Shown here: in pieces, positions 17,904-25,724 of the stretch
How positions within the stretch are numbered: the first letter of the stretch is position 1
How the letters are laid out: the number at the start of each line of letters is the position of its first letter
NCBI RefSeq assembly: GCF_002844235.1
Contig: NZ_PGTS01000002.1
Coordinates: forward strand, 186,001-250,000
From: Thalassospira povalilytica
GTDB taxonomy: Bacteria; Pseudomonadota; Alphaproteobacteria; Rhodospirillales; Thalassospiraceae
Reading direction: 5' to 3'
DNA length: 64,000 nt
Translations under genes and position numbers: made by a program
Notes under the pieces: generated by a model
Seen by the model: the letters and a program-made list of their open reading frames with translations, nothing else
Told to the model about the DNA's origin: nothing
Database searches by the model: none

Positions 17904-19055
17904 GTGACCATCTTGCCCGAAACCCTTCCTGATTATCGTCGGGGTGACATAACCCCGCGCATGATTGCCGCCGAAATTTACCGCGGGTCCAGTTACGGGC
18001 CGAAACATCCATTGGCGATCCCGCGGGTGTCGCTGGTGGTCGATATGGTGCATGCGCTGGGCTGGGTGGATGAAAGCACCTATTTGACGGGGCCGGTGGC
18101 AACCCCCGATCAACTGGCGCGGTTTCATGACCCGGACTATGTCGATGCCGTCATACAGGCCGAACGTGACCAGTCCCTTCCCGAGGAGGCCATGGTCCGG
18201 TATGGTCTGGGTAAAAATGGCAATCCGATCTATCCGGAAATTTTCCGGCGTCCGGCGACTGCGGCCGGATCATCGATCCTGGCAGCGCAATTGATTGCCG
18301 ATGGCGGCATCATCCATCATCCGGCCGGGGGAACGCACCACGGGTTGCGGGATCGGGCATCGGGGTTTTGTTACTTCAACGACCCGGTTCTGGGGATTTA
18401 TGCGCTTCTCGATTCGGGGCTTGAACGGGTGTTGTATGTTGATATTGACGCCCATCACGGGGATGGCGTGCAATATGCCTTTGCCGAAGACGACCGGGTT
18501 CTGACCGTTTCCATGCATCAGGAAGATTTATGGCCGAAGACCGGCACGATTGATGACGTGGCCGGGGGCATGGCCCGCAACCTGCCGATGCCGGGCGGGA
18601 TGAATGACGACGAGATGCGGTTCGTTCTTTTTGAATATTTGATTCCTCTTGCATTAAGTTTTGCACCACAAGCTATTGTTTTACAATGTGGATGTGATAC
18701 TCTTGCCGAGGATCCGCTTTCAAAACAGCTTTTGGGCAATCAATCGATCTGGGAAGTCGTGGGGGCGATGACCAGATTGGCGCCAAGAAGTCTTGTTCTT
18801 GGCGGCGGAGGATATAGTCCATATGGGGTTGCACGCTGTTGGTCCGGGGTGTGGGCGACCATTAACGGGATCGAAATACCACCTGTGTTACCCATCACAG
18901 CGGAAAATATCCTGCGTGTCATAAAATGGTCGCATAGTCGTGGCAGACAGCCGGCCAACGAGTTGTTTACAACTTTGGCGGATCCATGGCGGGGCGGCGC
19001 AATCCGGGACGAGGTCCGGGAACGCGTCAGAAGACTAAGAGGGTATGGGGTATGA
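17904..19055 (+). CDS. histone-deacetylase family amidohydrolase (AcuC-like)
   Basis: A 383-residue zinc-dependent deacetylase fold of the HDAC/acetoin utilisation/acetylpolyamine amidohydrolase superfamily. Active-site pieces: GGIIHHPAGGTHHGLRDRASGFCYFNDP (tandem His), VLYVDIDAHHGDGVQ (metal Asp and His), VLQCGCDTLAEDPL, and the late LVLGGGGYSPYGVAR. The start is GTG at 17904. It overlaps the following DUF192 gene by 4 bases. Substrate in this organism is unknown: protein acetyl-lysine or small acetylated amines. Confidence 0.88.
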   Translation: MTILPETLPDYRRGDITPRMIAAEIYRGSSYGPKHPLAIPRVSLVVDMVHALGWVDESTYLTGPVATPDQLARFHDPDYVDAVIQAERDQSLPEEAMVRYGLGKNGNPIYPEIFRRPATAAGSSILAAQLIADGGIIHHPAGGTHHGLRDRASGFCYFNDPVLGIYALLDSGLERVLYVDIDAHHGDGVQYAFAEDDRVLTVSMHQEDLWPKTGTIDDVAGGMARNLPMPGGMNDDEMRFVLFEYLIPLALSFAPQAIVLQCGCDTLAEDPLSKQLLGNQSIWEVVGAMTRLAPRSLVLGGGGYSPYGVARCWSGVWATINGIEIPPVLPITAENILRVIKWSHSRGRQPANELFTTLADPWRGGAIRDEVRERVRRLRGYGV

Positions 19056-19498
19056 AGTCGTTTATTCAGATGGCTTTGGTGGTGTGCTTTATCAGCGCAG
19101 CAGTGGTTGCGGGGCTTAATGCAAAGGCAACCGGATTTGAACGATCGCGCATTCTCGTCGATGGTGAGGTCTATAATGTCGAAATGGCCGTCACCCCGGA
19201 AGAACGATCGCGCGGCCTGATGTTCCGCACCGAAATGGCCAGTGATGCCGGGATGCTGTTTGATTTCGGCGGCGCACGTGACATTTCAATGTGGATGAAG
19301 AACACCTTCATTTCGCTTGATATGCTGTTCATTGATGCCAGTGGCACGATTGTCGGCATTGAGAAGCGCACGGTACCGCAATCGGAAACCATCATCCCGT
19401 CGCCAAAGCCGGTGCGTTTCGTGCTTGAGCTGAATGGTGGCTCGGCCGACAAGATGGGCTTTGAGGTTGGCGAAAAGGTCGAAGGTCTGCCGCGCTAG
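19052..19498 (+). CDS. DUF192 family exported protein
   Basis: A 148-residue protein with one N-terminal membrane helix or signal peptide (IQMALVVCFISAAVVAGLNAKA) and a DUF192 domain (YNVEMAVTPEERSRGLMFRTEM, MWMKNTFISLDMLFID, VLELNGGSADKMGFEVGE). The function of DUF192 is not established. The ATG at 19052 overlaps the stop of the deacetylase gene (ATGA), so the two are translationally coupled. A terminator follows. Confidence 0.88.
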   Translation: MKSFIQMALVVCFISAAVVAGLNAKATGFERSRILVDGEVYNVEMAVTPEERSRGLMFRTEMASDAGMLFDFGGARDISMWMKNTFISLDMLFIDASGTIVGIEKRTVPQSETIIPSPKPVRFVLELNGGSADKMGFEVGEKVEGLPR

Positions 19499-19546
19499 GG
19501 CGTTGTGGCCAACCCGCCCACAGTCAAAAGATCAATCAGCAATAGC

Positions 19547-19581
19547 AAGGCCGCAGACCATATCTGCGGCCTTTGGTTTTT
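19547..19581 (+). terminator. intrinsic terminator after DUF192
   Basis: AAGGCCGCAGA and TCTGCGGCCTT pair around a 5-base loop, followed by TTGGTTTTTG. Confidence 0.88.
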
Positions 19582-19656
19582 GTGCATGTTTTTCGGAAAA
19601 AACGCATAATGCGGTCTTGCCCACCCGGCATTATGGTGCTAAATCCACATCCGCGT

Positions 19657-19733
19657 CGGGGAGTAGCGCAGTCTGGTAGCGTACCTGCTTTGGGAGCAGG
19701 GGGTCGCGAGTTCGAATCTCGCCTTCCCGACCA
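19657..19733 (+). tRNA. tRNA-Pro (anticodon TGG)
   Basis: A 77-base cloverleaf with encoded CCA. The acceptor stem CGGGGAG pairs with CTTCCCG, the anticodon stem CCTGC/GCAGG encloses the loop TTTGGGA (anticodon TGG at 19691-19693), and the T arm is GCGAG/TTCGAATCTCGC. Confidence 0.97.
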
Positions 19734-19877
19734 TTTCCCTTTTTGTTGTCTGACGGTGATCCAACAGGATTTCCAATTCGCGACAAAAGGTGTAAAAGAT
19801 GAAGTATTGGCAGGGGTTAGAGAGGCCCGTTAAACTGCCATAACCATCTTATCCCGACGGTCAAGACGAGGGTCCCG

Positions 19878-20171
19878 ATGAAGGTCCGTGTTTATAAACC
19901 TGCCAAAAACGCCATGCAGTCCGGTCAGGCTGCGACCAAGCACTGGGTTATGGAATTTGAACCGGGTGCGAAAAAAGTCGCCGATCAGCTGATGGGATGG
20001 ATCGGATCAACCGATACCCGTGGCCAGGTCCGCATGTATTTCGATACCCTTGAAGAAGCCCAGGCCTTTGCCGCCAAGCACAAGCTGATCGCCGATATCG
20101 AACAGCCCAAGCCGCGCAAGGTCCAGATCAAGTCCTATGCCGACAATTTCGCGTTCAAACGCGTTGTCTGA
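19878..20171 (+). CDS. NADH dehydrogenase accessory subunit, NDUFS4-like
   Basis: A 97-residue ETC complex I conserved-region protein. It has the family pattern VRVYKPAKNAMQSG, WVMEFEP, LMGWIGSTDTRGQVRMYFDTLEEAQAFA and the C-terminal KSYADNFAFKR. The homologue in mitochondria (NDUFS4) stabilises the peripheral arm of complex I, and alphaproteobacteria keep it as a stand-alone gene away from nuo. It lies between two tRNA genes and has its own terminator at 20206. Confidence 0.93.
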   Translation: MKVRVYKPAKNAMQSGQAATKHWVMEFEPGAKKVADQLMGWIGSTDTRGQVRMYFDTLEEAQAFAAKHKLIADIEQPKPRKVQIKSYADNFAFKRVV

Positions 20172-20205
20172 TTGCGGACTGGCTGTTACCGGCTGACCAT
20201 ACCAT

Positions 20206-20230
20206 CGGGGCGGGCATCCGCCCCGTTTCG
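20206..20230 (+). terminator. intrinsic terminator
   Basis: CGGGGCGG and CCGCCCCG form a stem around GCAT, followed by TTTCGTCT. Weak T tract. Confidence 0.7.
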
Positions 20231-20318
20231 TCTGACAGGGGACGTTAAACCCTGCAAACATGCCGGGCAGGCGACCAATGCCATGCCCCGGGGGATAAGC
20301 AAACCCCCCCCACCCAGC

Positions 20319-20395
20319 GGTCCCTTAGCTCAACTGGATAGAGCAACAGACTTCTAATCTGTAGGTTGCAGGTTCGAGTCCTGCAGGGATCGCCA
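20319..20395 (+). tRNA. tRNA-Arg (anticodon TCT)
   Basis: A 77-base cloverleaf with encoded CCA. Acceptor GGTCCCT pairs with AGGGATC, the anticodon stem ACAGA/TCTGT holds the loop CTTCTAA (anticodon TCT), and the T arm is GCAGG/TTCGAGTCCTGC. A T-rich run follows directly. A 23-base piece of its anticodon arm recurs at 60368-60390. Confidence 0.97.
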
Positions 20396-20484
20396 TTTTT
20401 CTTTTTTATCAATCTGTTATCCGAATATTTCGACCTTTCCGTGCCAGCCGCGCGCGTTCGTCGTCATGACAGCAGCGTTCGGTT

Positions 20485-21363
20485 TTACTTTTTCGGGCGG
20501 ATGCGGTTGCGGATTTCAACGATGCGTTCAAGTGTGGCAAGCGGCTTGGCCGGATTGGCCGCAGCAAGGCCGATCATCATGGTTTCCAGGCAGCACATCA
20601 TGGGGGCGTGCAGGGCGACCTGATCGCTTTTGGAACGCGGCAGGACGATTGCGGCTTCGGCGATTTTGATCAGCGGGCTTTTGTCGGATGTGACAATCCC
20701 GATCAGGGGAACCGACAGGCGTTCGGCCTCGGCAACGGTGGCGCTGGCTTCGCGATGCAGGCGGCCATGACCCAGCATGACAATCACGTCGCCTGGTCCG
20801 ACCTCGATCAATTGTTCGGCCAATGATATGCCGGTGCGGTTCAATTCATAGGCGGGATAGCCGCTGCGAGAAAAAAGACGGGCGGCATAGGATGCGATGA
20901 TGCCCGATGCCCCAATCCCCGATACACCGATCCGGTTGGCACCAGACAGCAGTTCGACCGCCTTGCGCATTCCGGCACGGTTGTGGGGCTGGCCCAGTTC
21001 GAGCATGGCGTTAAGCTGATCTTCGACCATGAAATCGATGGCGGTATCGGCATCATTGGCAACATCCGATGTTGTCGACGCCATTTTTGCGGTTGGTGAA
21101 TTGGTGGCGATAAAGAAACCTTCGATGGTTTCCTTAAGATCGCGAAGGCCGGTAAAGCCGACCGCCTGAACCGTTCTGATCACCGTGGCATCGGATGTAT
21201 CGGTGATGTGGGCGATCTCAAGGGCCGATTGTGACAGGGTCGCGCTCAGATTATCGCGGATATATTCGGCAACCAGTTGCATGCTGGGAGACAGGCGGTC
21301 TGCGCGGGCATTGATGCGTTCGGCAAAACGATCAACGGGATTTTCAGTGAAATTCTTGGACAC
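20485..21363 (-). CDS. RpiR-family transcriptional regulator
   Basis: A 292-residue regulator with an N-terminal HTH_6 DNA-binding domain (about 1-77, SPSMQLVAEYIRDNLSATLSQSALEIAHITDTSDATVIRTVQAVGF) and a C-terminal SIS sugar-isomerase-type domain (GANRIGVSGIGASGIIASYAARLF, VIVMLGHGRLHREASATVAEAERLSVPLIGIV). RpiR proteins usually sense phosphosugars. The start is GTG at 21363 with GGAG upstream. It follows the siderophore ABC operon on the same strand by 66 bases; whether it belongs to that transcript is unclear. Confidence 0.88.
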   Translation of the reverse strand: MSKNFTENPVDRFAERINARADRLSPSMQLVAEYIRDNLSATLSQSALEIAHITDTSDATVIRTVQAVGFTGLRDLKETIEGFFIATNSPTAKMASTTSDVANDADTAIDFMVEDQLNAMLELGQPHNRAGMRKAVELLSGANRIGVSGIGASGIIASYAARLFSRSGYPAYELNRTGISLAEQLIEVGPGDVIVMLGHGRLHREASATVAEAERLSVPLIGIVTSDKSPLIKIAEAAIVLPRSKSDQVALHAPMMCCLETMMIGLAAANPAKPLATLERIVEIRNRIRPKK

Positions 21364-21429
21364 GGGCTACTCCCGGTTTGATGAAGGATGCAACAGGCGG
21401 TGATGCCGGTGTAAGGCGGCGCACCGCAT

Positions 21430-22530
21430 TCAGGATTTCGGTGCGTTTTCCGGTGATTTGGTCGTGGGGCCGTATGGCGGCCGGAAGCGGTCGGCAACAA
21501 TGTGCGAGGTGATCAGGGCGGTCATCATCGACAGCGCGCCATAGGAATTCGAAATCGCGATTTCACGCGACACCAGGATATAGCGGCCGTCGCGGCAGGC
21601 CCGGAGGAAACGGCAGAAGTCGGGAAAGATATCGTTCATTGCCCCGATCTCGGCCTTGGCGCCATTGTTGCGGTCATCGCGGAACGGATCAAATATGTAA
21701 TCGGCATCAAGATCGGGAAGATATTCCGGGCTTACCTGAAGGCGGCCGGAAGGGGCGATATTGTCAATCAGTGCGGGGAACTTGAACCCTGCATCGCGCA
21801 GCACCCGTCCCAGTGATCGATAGGTATGATAGATATTGATCTTGCCATTAAGGGGCTGAAGCACACTGACGGAGATGTCCGACGGGTTCAGATTGCGTTT
21901 CAGGGCGGCGATATTGGCCTGATAGCGGGCTTCTAGATATTTCAGGGCATCTTGCCGTCCGGTCAGTTCGGCGAGCTTTTGATACACATGGGGGCCACCC
22001 AGCCGCGCGGCATCAAGTGAAACCGTGGGTGCAATCGCCTGAAGCGGCTCGATTGCACTGGCCCGGCCCGGGGCGGTGATGATCAGATCGGGCGCCAGGG
22101 CGGTGATGGTTTCAAGATCAATCTCGGTCGATCCGATATAGCGGATGTCGGAATTGTCAAAATCCACCCCGGTCAAAAGCCGGGAAGACCGCAAATACGG
22201 CGTCCCGTCAAGGCCGATACGTCCGTGACTGGCGATTGGAAAAACGCCAAGTTCAATCAGCGGAATGGTGACATCCACATCATATAGCGAAATGATCCGC
22301 GTCGGATGGTCCGGCACCTCGACATCCCGGCCAAGGTCATCGGTGAATGTTTTTGCCTGTACGTTCATGCCCCACAGAAGGACTGCGACGAAGACGGCAA
22401 TAGCAGCTCTGACCCGTCGGAATATGAAGTGAGGAGACAGGGGGAGCGGGGAAATGCGATCGCGCGCAACCGGGTGCTGATTGCATGAAAACACAACGGG
22501 TATTGCCATCAAGATCGTCCTAAAGTTCAT
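21430..22530 (-). CDS. siderophore/iron ABC substrate-binding protein
   Basis: A 366-residue FecB/BtuF-type periplasmic binding protein. A long N-terminus precedes the signal helix (VRAAIAVFVAVLLWGMNVQA), then FTDDLGRDVEVPDHPTRIISLYDVD and DLETITALAPDLIITAPG, typical of iron-chelate binding proteins. The first 40 residues before the signal helix look unusual, so a start inside the frame is possible. Its first codons overlap the end of the upstream permease gene (22520), so it is the last gene of a four-gene operon. Confidence 0.88.
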   Translation of the reverse strand: MNFRTILMAIPVVFSCNQHPVARDRISPLPLSPHFIFRRVRAAIAVFVAVLLWGMNVQAKTFTDDLGRDVEVPDHPTRIISLYDVDVTIPLIELGVFPIASHGRIGLDGTPYLRSSRLLTGVDFDNSDIRYIGSTEIDLETITALAPDLIITAPGRASAIEPLQAIAPTVSLDAARLGGPHVYQKLAELTGRQDALKYLEARYQANIAALKRNLNPSDISVSVLQPLNGKINIYHTYRSLGRVLRDAGFKFPALIDNIAPSGRLQVSPEYLPDLDADYIFDPFRDDRNNGAKAEIGAMNDIFPDFCRFLRACRDGRYILVSREIAISNSYGALSMMTALITSHIVADRFRPPYGPTTKSPENAPKS

Positions 22531-23584
22531 CGCGGCGTTTCCAAAGCAGGATCAGAAGAACCGGCACGCCAATCATGGCAAGAACAATGCCGGCTGGCAG
22601 TTGCAGGGGTAAAAACGCAACCCGGCCAATGGTATCGGATGCCAGCAACAACAGCCCGCCCACCAGGGCGCTGGCCGCAAGAACCGATGCCTGGCTGTGG
22701 TTGCCAATGACAAGTTTGGTCAGGTGCGGGGCGATCAGGCCGATAAAGCCGATCCCGCCAATGGTCGAGACACATGTTGCCGAAAGCATGGTTGCCGCCA
22801 GAAGCTGGATCGCCGATGTCCGGCCAAGCCGTACACCAAGTCCGGTTGCGGTCTGTGCGCCAAGGGACATGACATCAGATGCCCGTGCGCAGCCCAGAAG
22901 CAGCACAAAGTTGACAAGCAGAAGTCCCGCTGCGACCGGGACAATATCCCAGGTGGCGGATGCCAGACTGCCGGTAACCCAAAGAAGCAATGGCTGGGCG
23001 TCGCTGGCGTCAAGGGACACAAGGATCATGGCCACCAGTGCTGATAAAAACCACGACAGCCCGATACCAATCAGCACAAAGCGCAGGTTCGAGGTCGATC
23101 GCGCGATGGCAACCGTCATTGCAGCCACCAGCAAACCACCAATCGTGCCCAGTACCGGATATGAAATGGCGGGCAGGGACGGGCCAAACAGGGTCAGGCA
23201 CAAAATGACCAGAATGGATCCTTCGCGCACGCCAAGAAGCCCCGGATCCGCAAGGCCATTGCGGGTCAGTGACTGCATCGATGCACCCGAAAGCCCCAGC
23301 ATCGCCCCGCACAAAACAGCAAGAACAACCCGTGGCAGGCGCAATTCGGTCAATATCGCCTGTGCTGTGGGGGATAATGTCACATCACCCGACATGACGG
23401 CGATCAGACCGGCTGGCAGGATATCCTGACTGCCCAGTGTGATTGCCCAGAATACCCCGGCAATCAGCCCCGATGCCGCAAGGACAAGGATGACGCTGCG
23501 CAAAATATGCAGACGCATTTCAAGGCGGCCGATCGTGATCTGGTGATAGCCGGTGGCACGGGGCTGTTTGAATGGCATGGTCAT
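22520..23584 (-). CDS. siderophore/iron ABC permease (FecCD family), second
   Basis: A 354-residue FecCD/BtuC-type permease with about ten membrane helices. Family segments: LRLPRVVLAVLCGAMLGLSGASMQSLTRNGLADPGLLGV, LWVTGSLASATWD, GGIGFIGLIAPHLTKLVIG and LPAGIVLAMIGVPVLLILL. Its ATG overlaps the stop of the upstream permease (ATGA). Another start 22 codons in (MRLHILRSVI) is possible. With the gene at 23581 it forms the heterodimeric channel. Confidence 0.92.
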   Translation of the reverse strand: MTMPFKQPRATGYHQITIGRLEMRLHILRSVILVLAASGLIAGVFWAITLGSQDILPAGLIAVMSGDVTLSPTAQAILTELRLPRVVLAVLCGAMLGLSGASMQSLTRNGLADPGLLGVREGSILVILCLTLFGPSLPAISYPVLGTIGGLLVAAMTVAIARSTSNLRFVLIGIGLSWFLSALVAMILVSLDASDAQPLLLWVTGSLASATWDIVPVAAGLLLVNFVLLLGCARASDVMSLGAQTATGLGVRLGRTSAIQLLAATMLSATCVSTIGGIGFIGLIAPHLTKLVIGNHSQASVLAASALVGGLLLLASDTIGRVAFLPLQLPAGIVLAMIGVPVLLILLWKRRDEL

Positions 23585-24564
23585 CGCAGCACCCTTGCCA
23601 CCAGAATGCTAAAGACCGGTGCGCCAACAAAGGCGGTGGCAAGTCCGGTGGGAATTTCGTGGGGCAGCATCACAAGCCGGGCTGCCAGATCGGCAAGGGC
23701 CAGCAAGCCCGCACCACCCAATGCGACAAGCGGTACGGATAATCGATAATCGCTGACAAAGCGGCGCACCAGATTGGGTACAATCAACCCGACAAAGCCG
23801 ATCGGACCTGCGATTGCGACCGCGATCCCGCAAAACAGGGCGGCGGCAATGATACCGATCAGGCGTACCCGCCGAACCGATATGCCAAGTCCGGTTGCCA
23901 CATCATCGCCAAGTGCCAGCGCATTCAGGCAACTTGAAACATAAAGCGCGGCGATCACGGCTGGCACCAGTAACCAGGAAGAAGCCCAAAGGGTATCCAT
24001 CCGGGCCCCGGCCAGATCCCCGACCATCCAAAGACGCACCTGATCAAGGGTGTCATCATCAAGAATAAGAATGGCCGATGTCACAGCAGACGCCAGCGCG
24101 GAAAAGGCAATGCCGCAAAAGGTGACCTTAAGCAACGTCATGCCCGATTTCCCGGCAGAGGCAAAAACAATCGTCGCCAGAAACAGCAAACCGCCACCGG
24201 TCGCGGCAATCAGCGGGCGGGCAATGCCGTCGGTGGCAAGGCCCATTGGGGCCGCTGTTGCCACAACAACCGCAAGTGTCGCCCCGGCATTCAGTCCCAG
24301 AATATGGGGTTCACCCAGCGGGTTGCGCAAAAGCCCCTGTAACAACAGACCCGAAAGGCCAAGACACGCACCGGTGATCAGGGCCGCGACAAGCCGTGGC
24401 ATGCGAATGGTTTGAAGAACGCGGTGATCAAAACTGCCGGCATCAAAACCGTTTGCAAGGTCAAGCAGGCTGTCAAACCCGATCAGACGCGGCCCGACTA
24501 TAAGATAAAGCGTTGAAATCAGGACCAGCATCGCAACAAGGCCAAGGATCGGACGCGATGCCAT
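23581..24564 (-). CDS. siderophore/iron ABC permease (FecCD family), first
   Basis: A 327-residue FecCD-type permease: QTIRMPRLVAALITGACLGLSGLLLQGLLRNPLGEPHILGLNAG, WMVGDLAGARMDTLW, GPIGFVGLIVPNLVRRFV, IPTGLATAFVGAPVFSILV. I chose the ATG at 24564 (MASRPILG), which has GGGGG upstream; the frame extends to a GTG at 24603 overlapping the ATPase stop. Second gene of the operon. Confidence 0.92.
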   Translation of the reverse strand: MASRPILGLVAMLVLISTLYLIVGPRLIGFDSLLDLANGFDAGSFDHRVLQTIRMPRLVAALITGACLGLSGLLLQGLLRNPLGEPHILGLNAGATLAVVVATAAPMGLATDGIARPLIAATGGGLLFLATIVFASAGKSGMTLLKVTFCGIAFSALASAVTSAILILDDDTLDQVRLWMVGDLAGARMDTLWASSWLLVPAVIAALYVSSCLNALALGDDVATGLGISVRRVRLIGIIAAALFCGIAVAIAGPIGFVGLIVPNLVRRFVSDYRLSVPLVALGGAGLLALADLAARLVMLPHEIPTGLATAFVGAPVFSILVARVLR

Positions 24565-24590
24565 ATGTACCCCCGACAGCCGTTCCGTTC

Positions 24591-25460
24591 TCACGGTGCA
24601 CATCCGGTCGGGGCGGCATTTGATGGTGATGCGGATGGCAAGGCGTGATTGCCAGCGTTATGGCGCGGAATGAATACCGGGATGCCGGAATCCGGATCCA
24701 CCAGCCGGATGACGTCGGTGGAAAAAACATCTGAAATCAGGTTGGCTGAACAGGATTTCGGATCATCGATTGTGCAATGTATTTTGCCGTCTTTAAGGAA
24801 AATCAGGTGATCGGCATATTGCATGGCAAAGTTCAGGTCATGCAGAACGGTGACGATTGTCCGACCGTGGCTGCGACACAATTCGGCAATCAGTTTCATG
24901 ACATCGACCTGATAACGCAGATCAAGATAGGTTGTCGGTTCATCAAGCAGGATGATGTCGGTTTCCTGTGCCAGAGCCATGGCGATAAAGCACCGCTGAC
25001 GCTGACCACCGGACAAGGCATTGACCGGTGTTTGAGCAAAGCTTGCGGTGTCGGTGATTTCCATCGCGTGATGAACGGCCTTCTCGTCGGCATTGCTCCA
25101 TTGCCGGAAAAGTCCCTGATGGGGGTAGCGACCGCGCGACACCAGATCATAGACATTCAGGCTTTCGGGCAGGACCGGGCTTTGCGGCAGAATGCCCAGT
25201 TTGCGGGCGACATCACGTGTGGGCAGGGTATGGATATCCTTGCCGGCAAGGTAAACCGTACCCTTTGCCGGGGACATCAGACGCGACAGGGTCGAAAGCA
25301 ATGTCGATTTGCCAGAACCGTTCGGCCCGACCAGAACCGTGAGCCGGTTTTGCGGAATAGACAATGATATATCGTGCAAAACCGTTGTTTCGCGGAATGC
25401 AGCATGCAGTTTTTCTGCTGCCAATGGGGCAGCATCGCGTGATGGAGCGTCTTTGATCAT
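24591..25460 (-). CDS. siderophore/iron ABC ATPase (FecE/FepC type)
   Basis: A 289-residue ATPase with Walker A VGPNGSGKSTLL, Q-loop ILPQSPVLPESLNVYDLVSRGRYPH, signature LSGGQRQRCFIAMAL and Walker B IILLDEPTTYLD; LNVYDLVSRGRYPHQ is characteristic of iron-siderophore ATPases. I chose the ATG at 25460 (MIKDAPSR); the ribosome binding site is weak and the frame is open to 25553. First gene of the ATPase-permease-permease-binding protein operon, divergent from the TonB receptor. Confidence 0.9.
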   Translation of the reverse strand: MIKDAPSRDAAPLAAEKLHAAFRETTVLHDISLSIPQNRLTVLVGPNGSGKSTLLSTLSRLMSPAKGTVYLAGKDIHTLPTRDVARKLGILPQSPVLPESLNVYDLVSRGRYPHQGLFRQWSNADEKAVHHAMEITDTASFAQTPVNALSGGQRQRCFIAMALAQETDIILLDEPTTYLDLRYQVDVMKLIAELCRSHGRTIVTVLHDLNFAMQYADHLIFLKDGKIHCTIDDPKSCSANLISDVFSTDVIRLVDPDSGIPVFIPRHNAGNHALPSASPSNAAPTGCAP

Positions 25461-25516
25461 CGGGTGAGTCTTTGCGATTCCGCAGATTCCAAAAGCAAAT
25501 GAGAAACATTTGCGAC

Positions 25517-25528
25517 TGTAGTAGTCAA
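25517..25528. repeat. 12-bp inverted element, copy 1 (iron divergent region)
   Basis: TGTAGTAGTCAA is the exact reverse complement of TTGACTACTACA at 25657-25668. It lies about 57 bases upstream of the ABC operon start. Candidate operator shared by both divergent promoters. Confidence 0.6.
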
Positions 25529-25656
25529 GAAACCAACGGTTATATTTTTTCACTTTTTATCGAAAACAGGGGTTATTTAGCGGTTTTCGACCGGTGTTTG
25601 ATGGCATAAAAAGGTCGGAAACAGGCCGGTTTTGTGGCAATCGGTGAAACTAGGGT

Positions 25657-25685
25657 TTGACTACTACATAAATGACAATGATAAC
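25657..25685 (+). promoter_or_regulatory. candidate promoter of the TonB receptor
   Basis: TTGACT (25657-25662), a 17-base spacer and GATAAC (25680-25685) make a plausible sigma-70 promoter. The -35 part is inside the second copy of the 12-bp inverted element (25657-25668) and the -10 part is inside the Fur-box match, a layout suited to iron repression. Confidence 0.55.
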
Positions 25686-25692
25686 CACTCTC
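25674..25692. promoter_or_regulatory. Fur-box match
   Basis: The 19-mer GACAATGATAACCACTCTC matches the classical consensus GATAATGATAATCATTATC at 15 of 19 positions by direct comparison. It lies about 33 bases upstream of the TonB receptor start and overlaps its candidate -10 element. Confidence 0.65.
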
Positions 25693-25724
25693 AAAGTAAT
25701 TAAGAATAATTATTAACTGGAATT

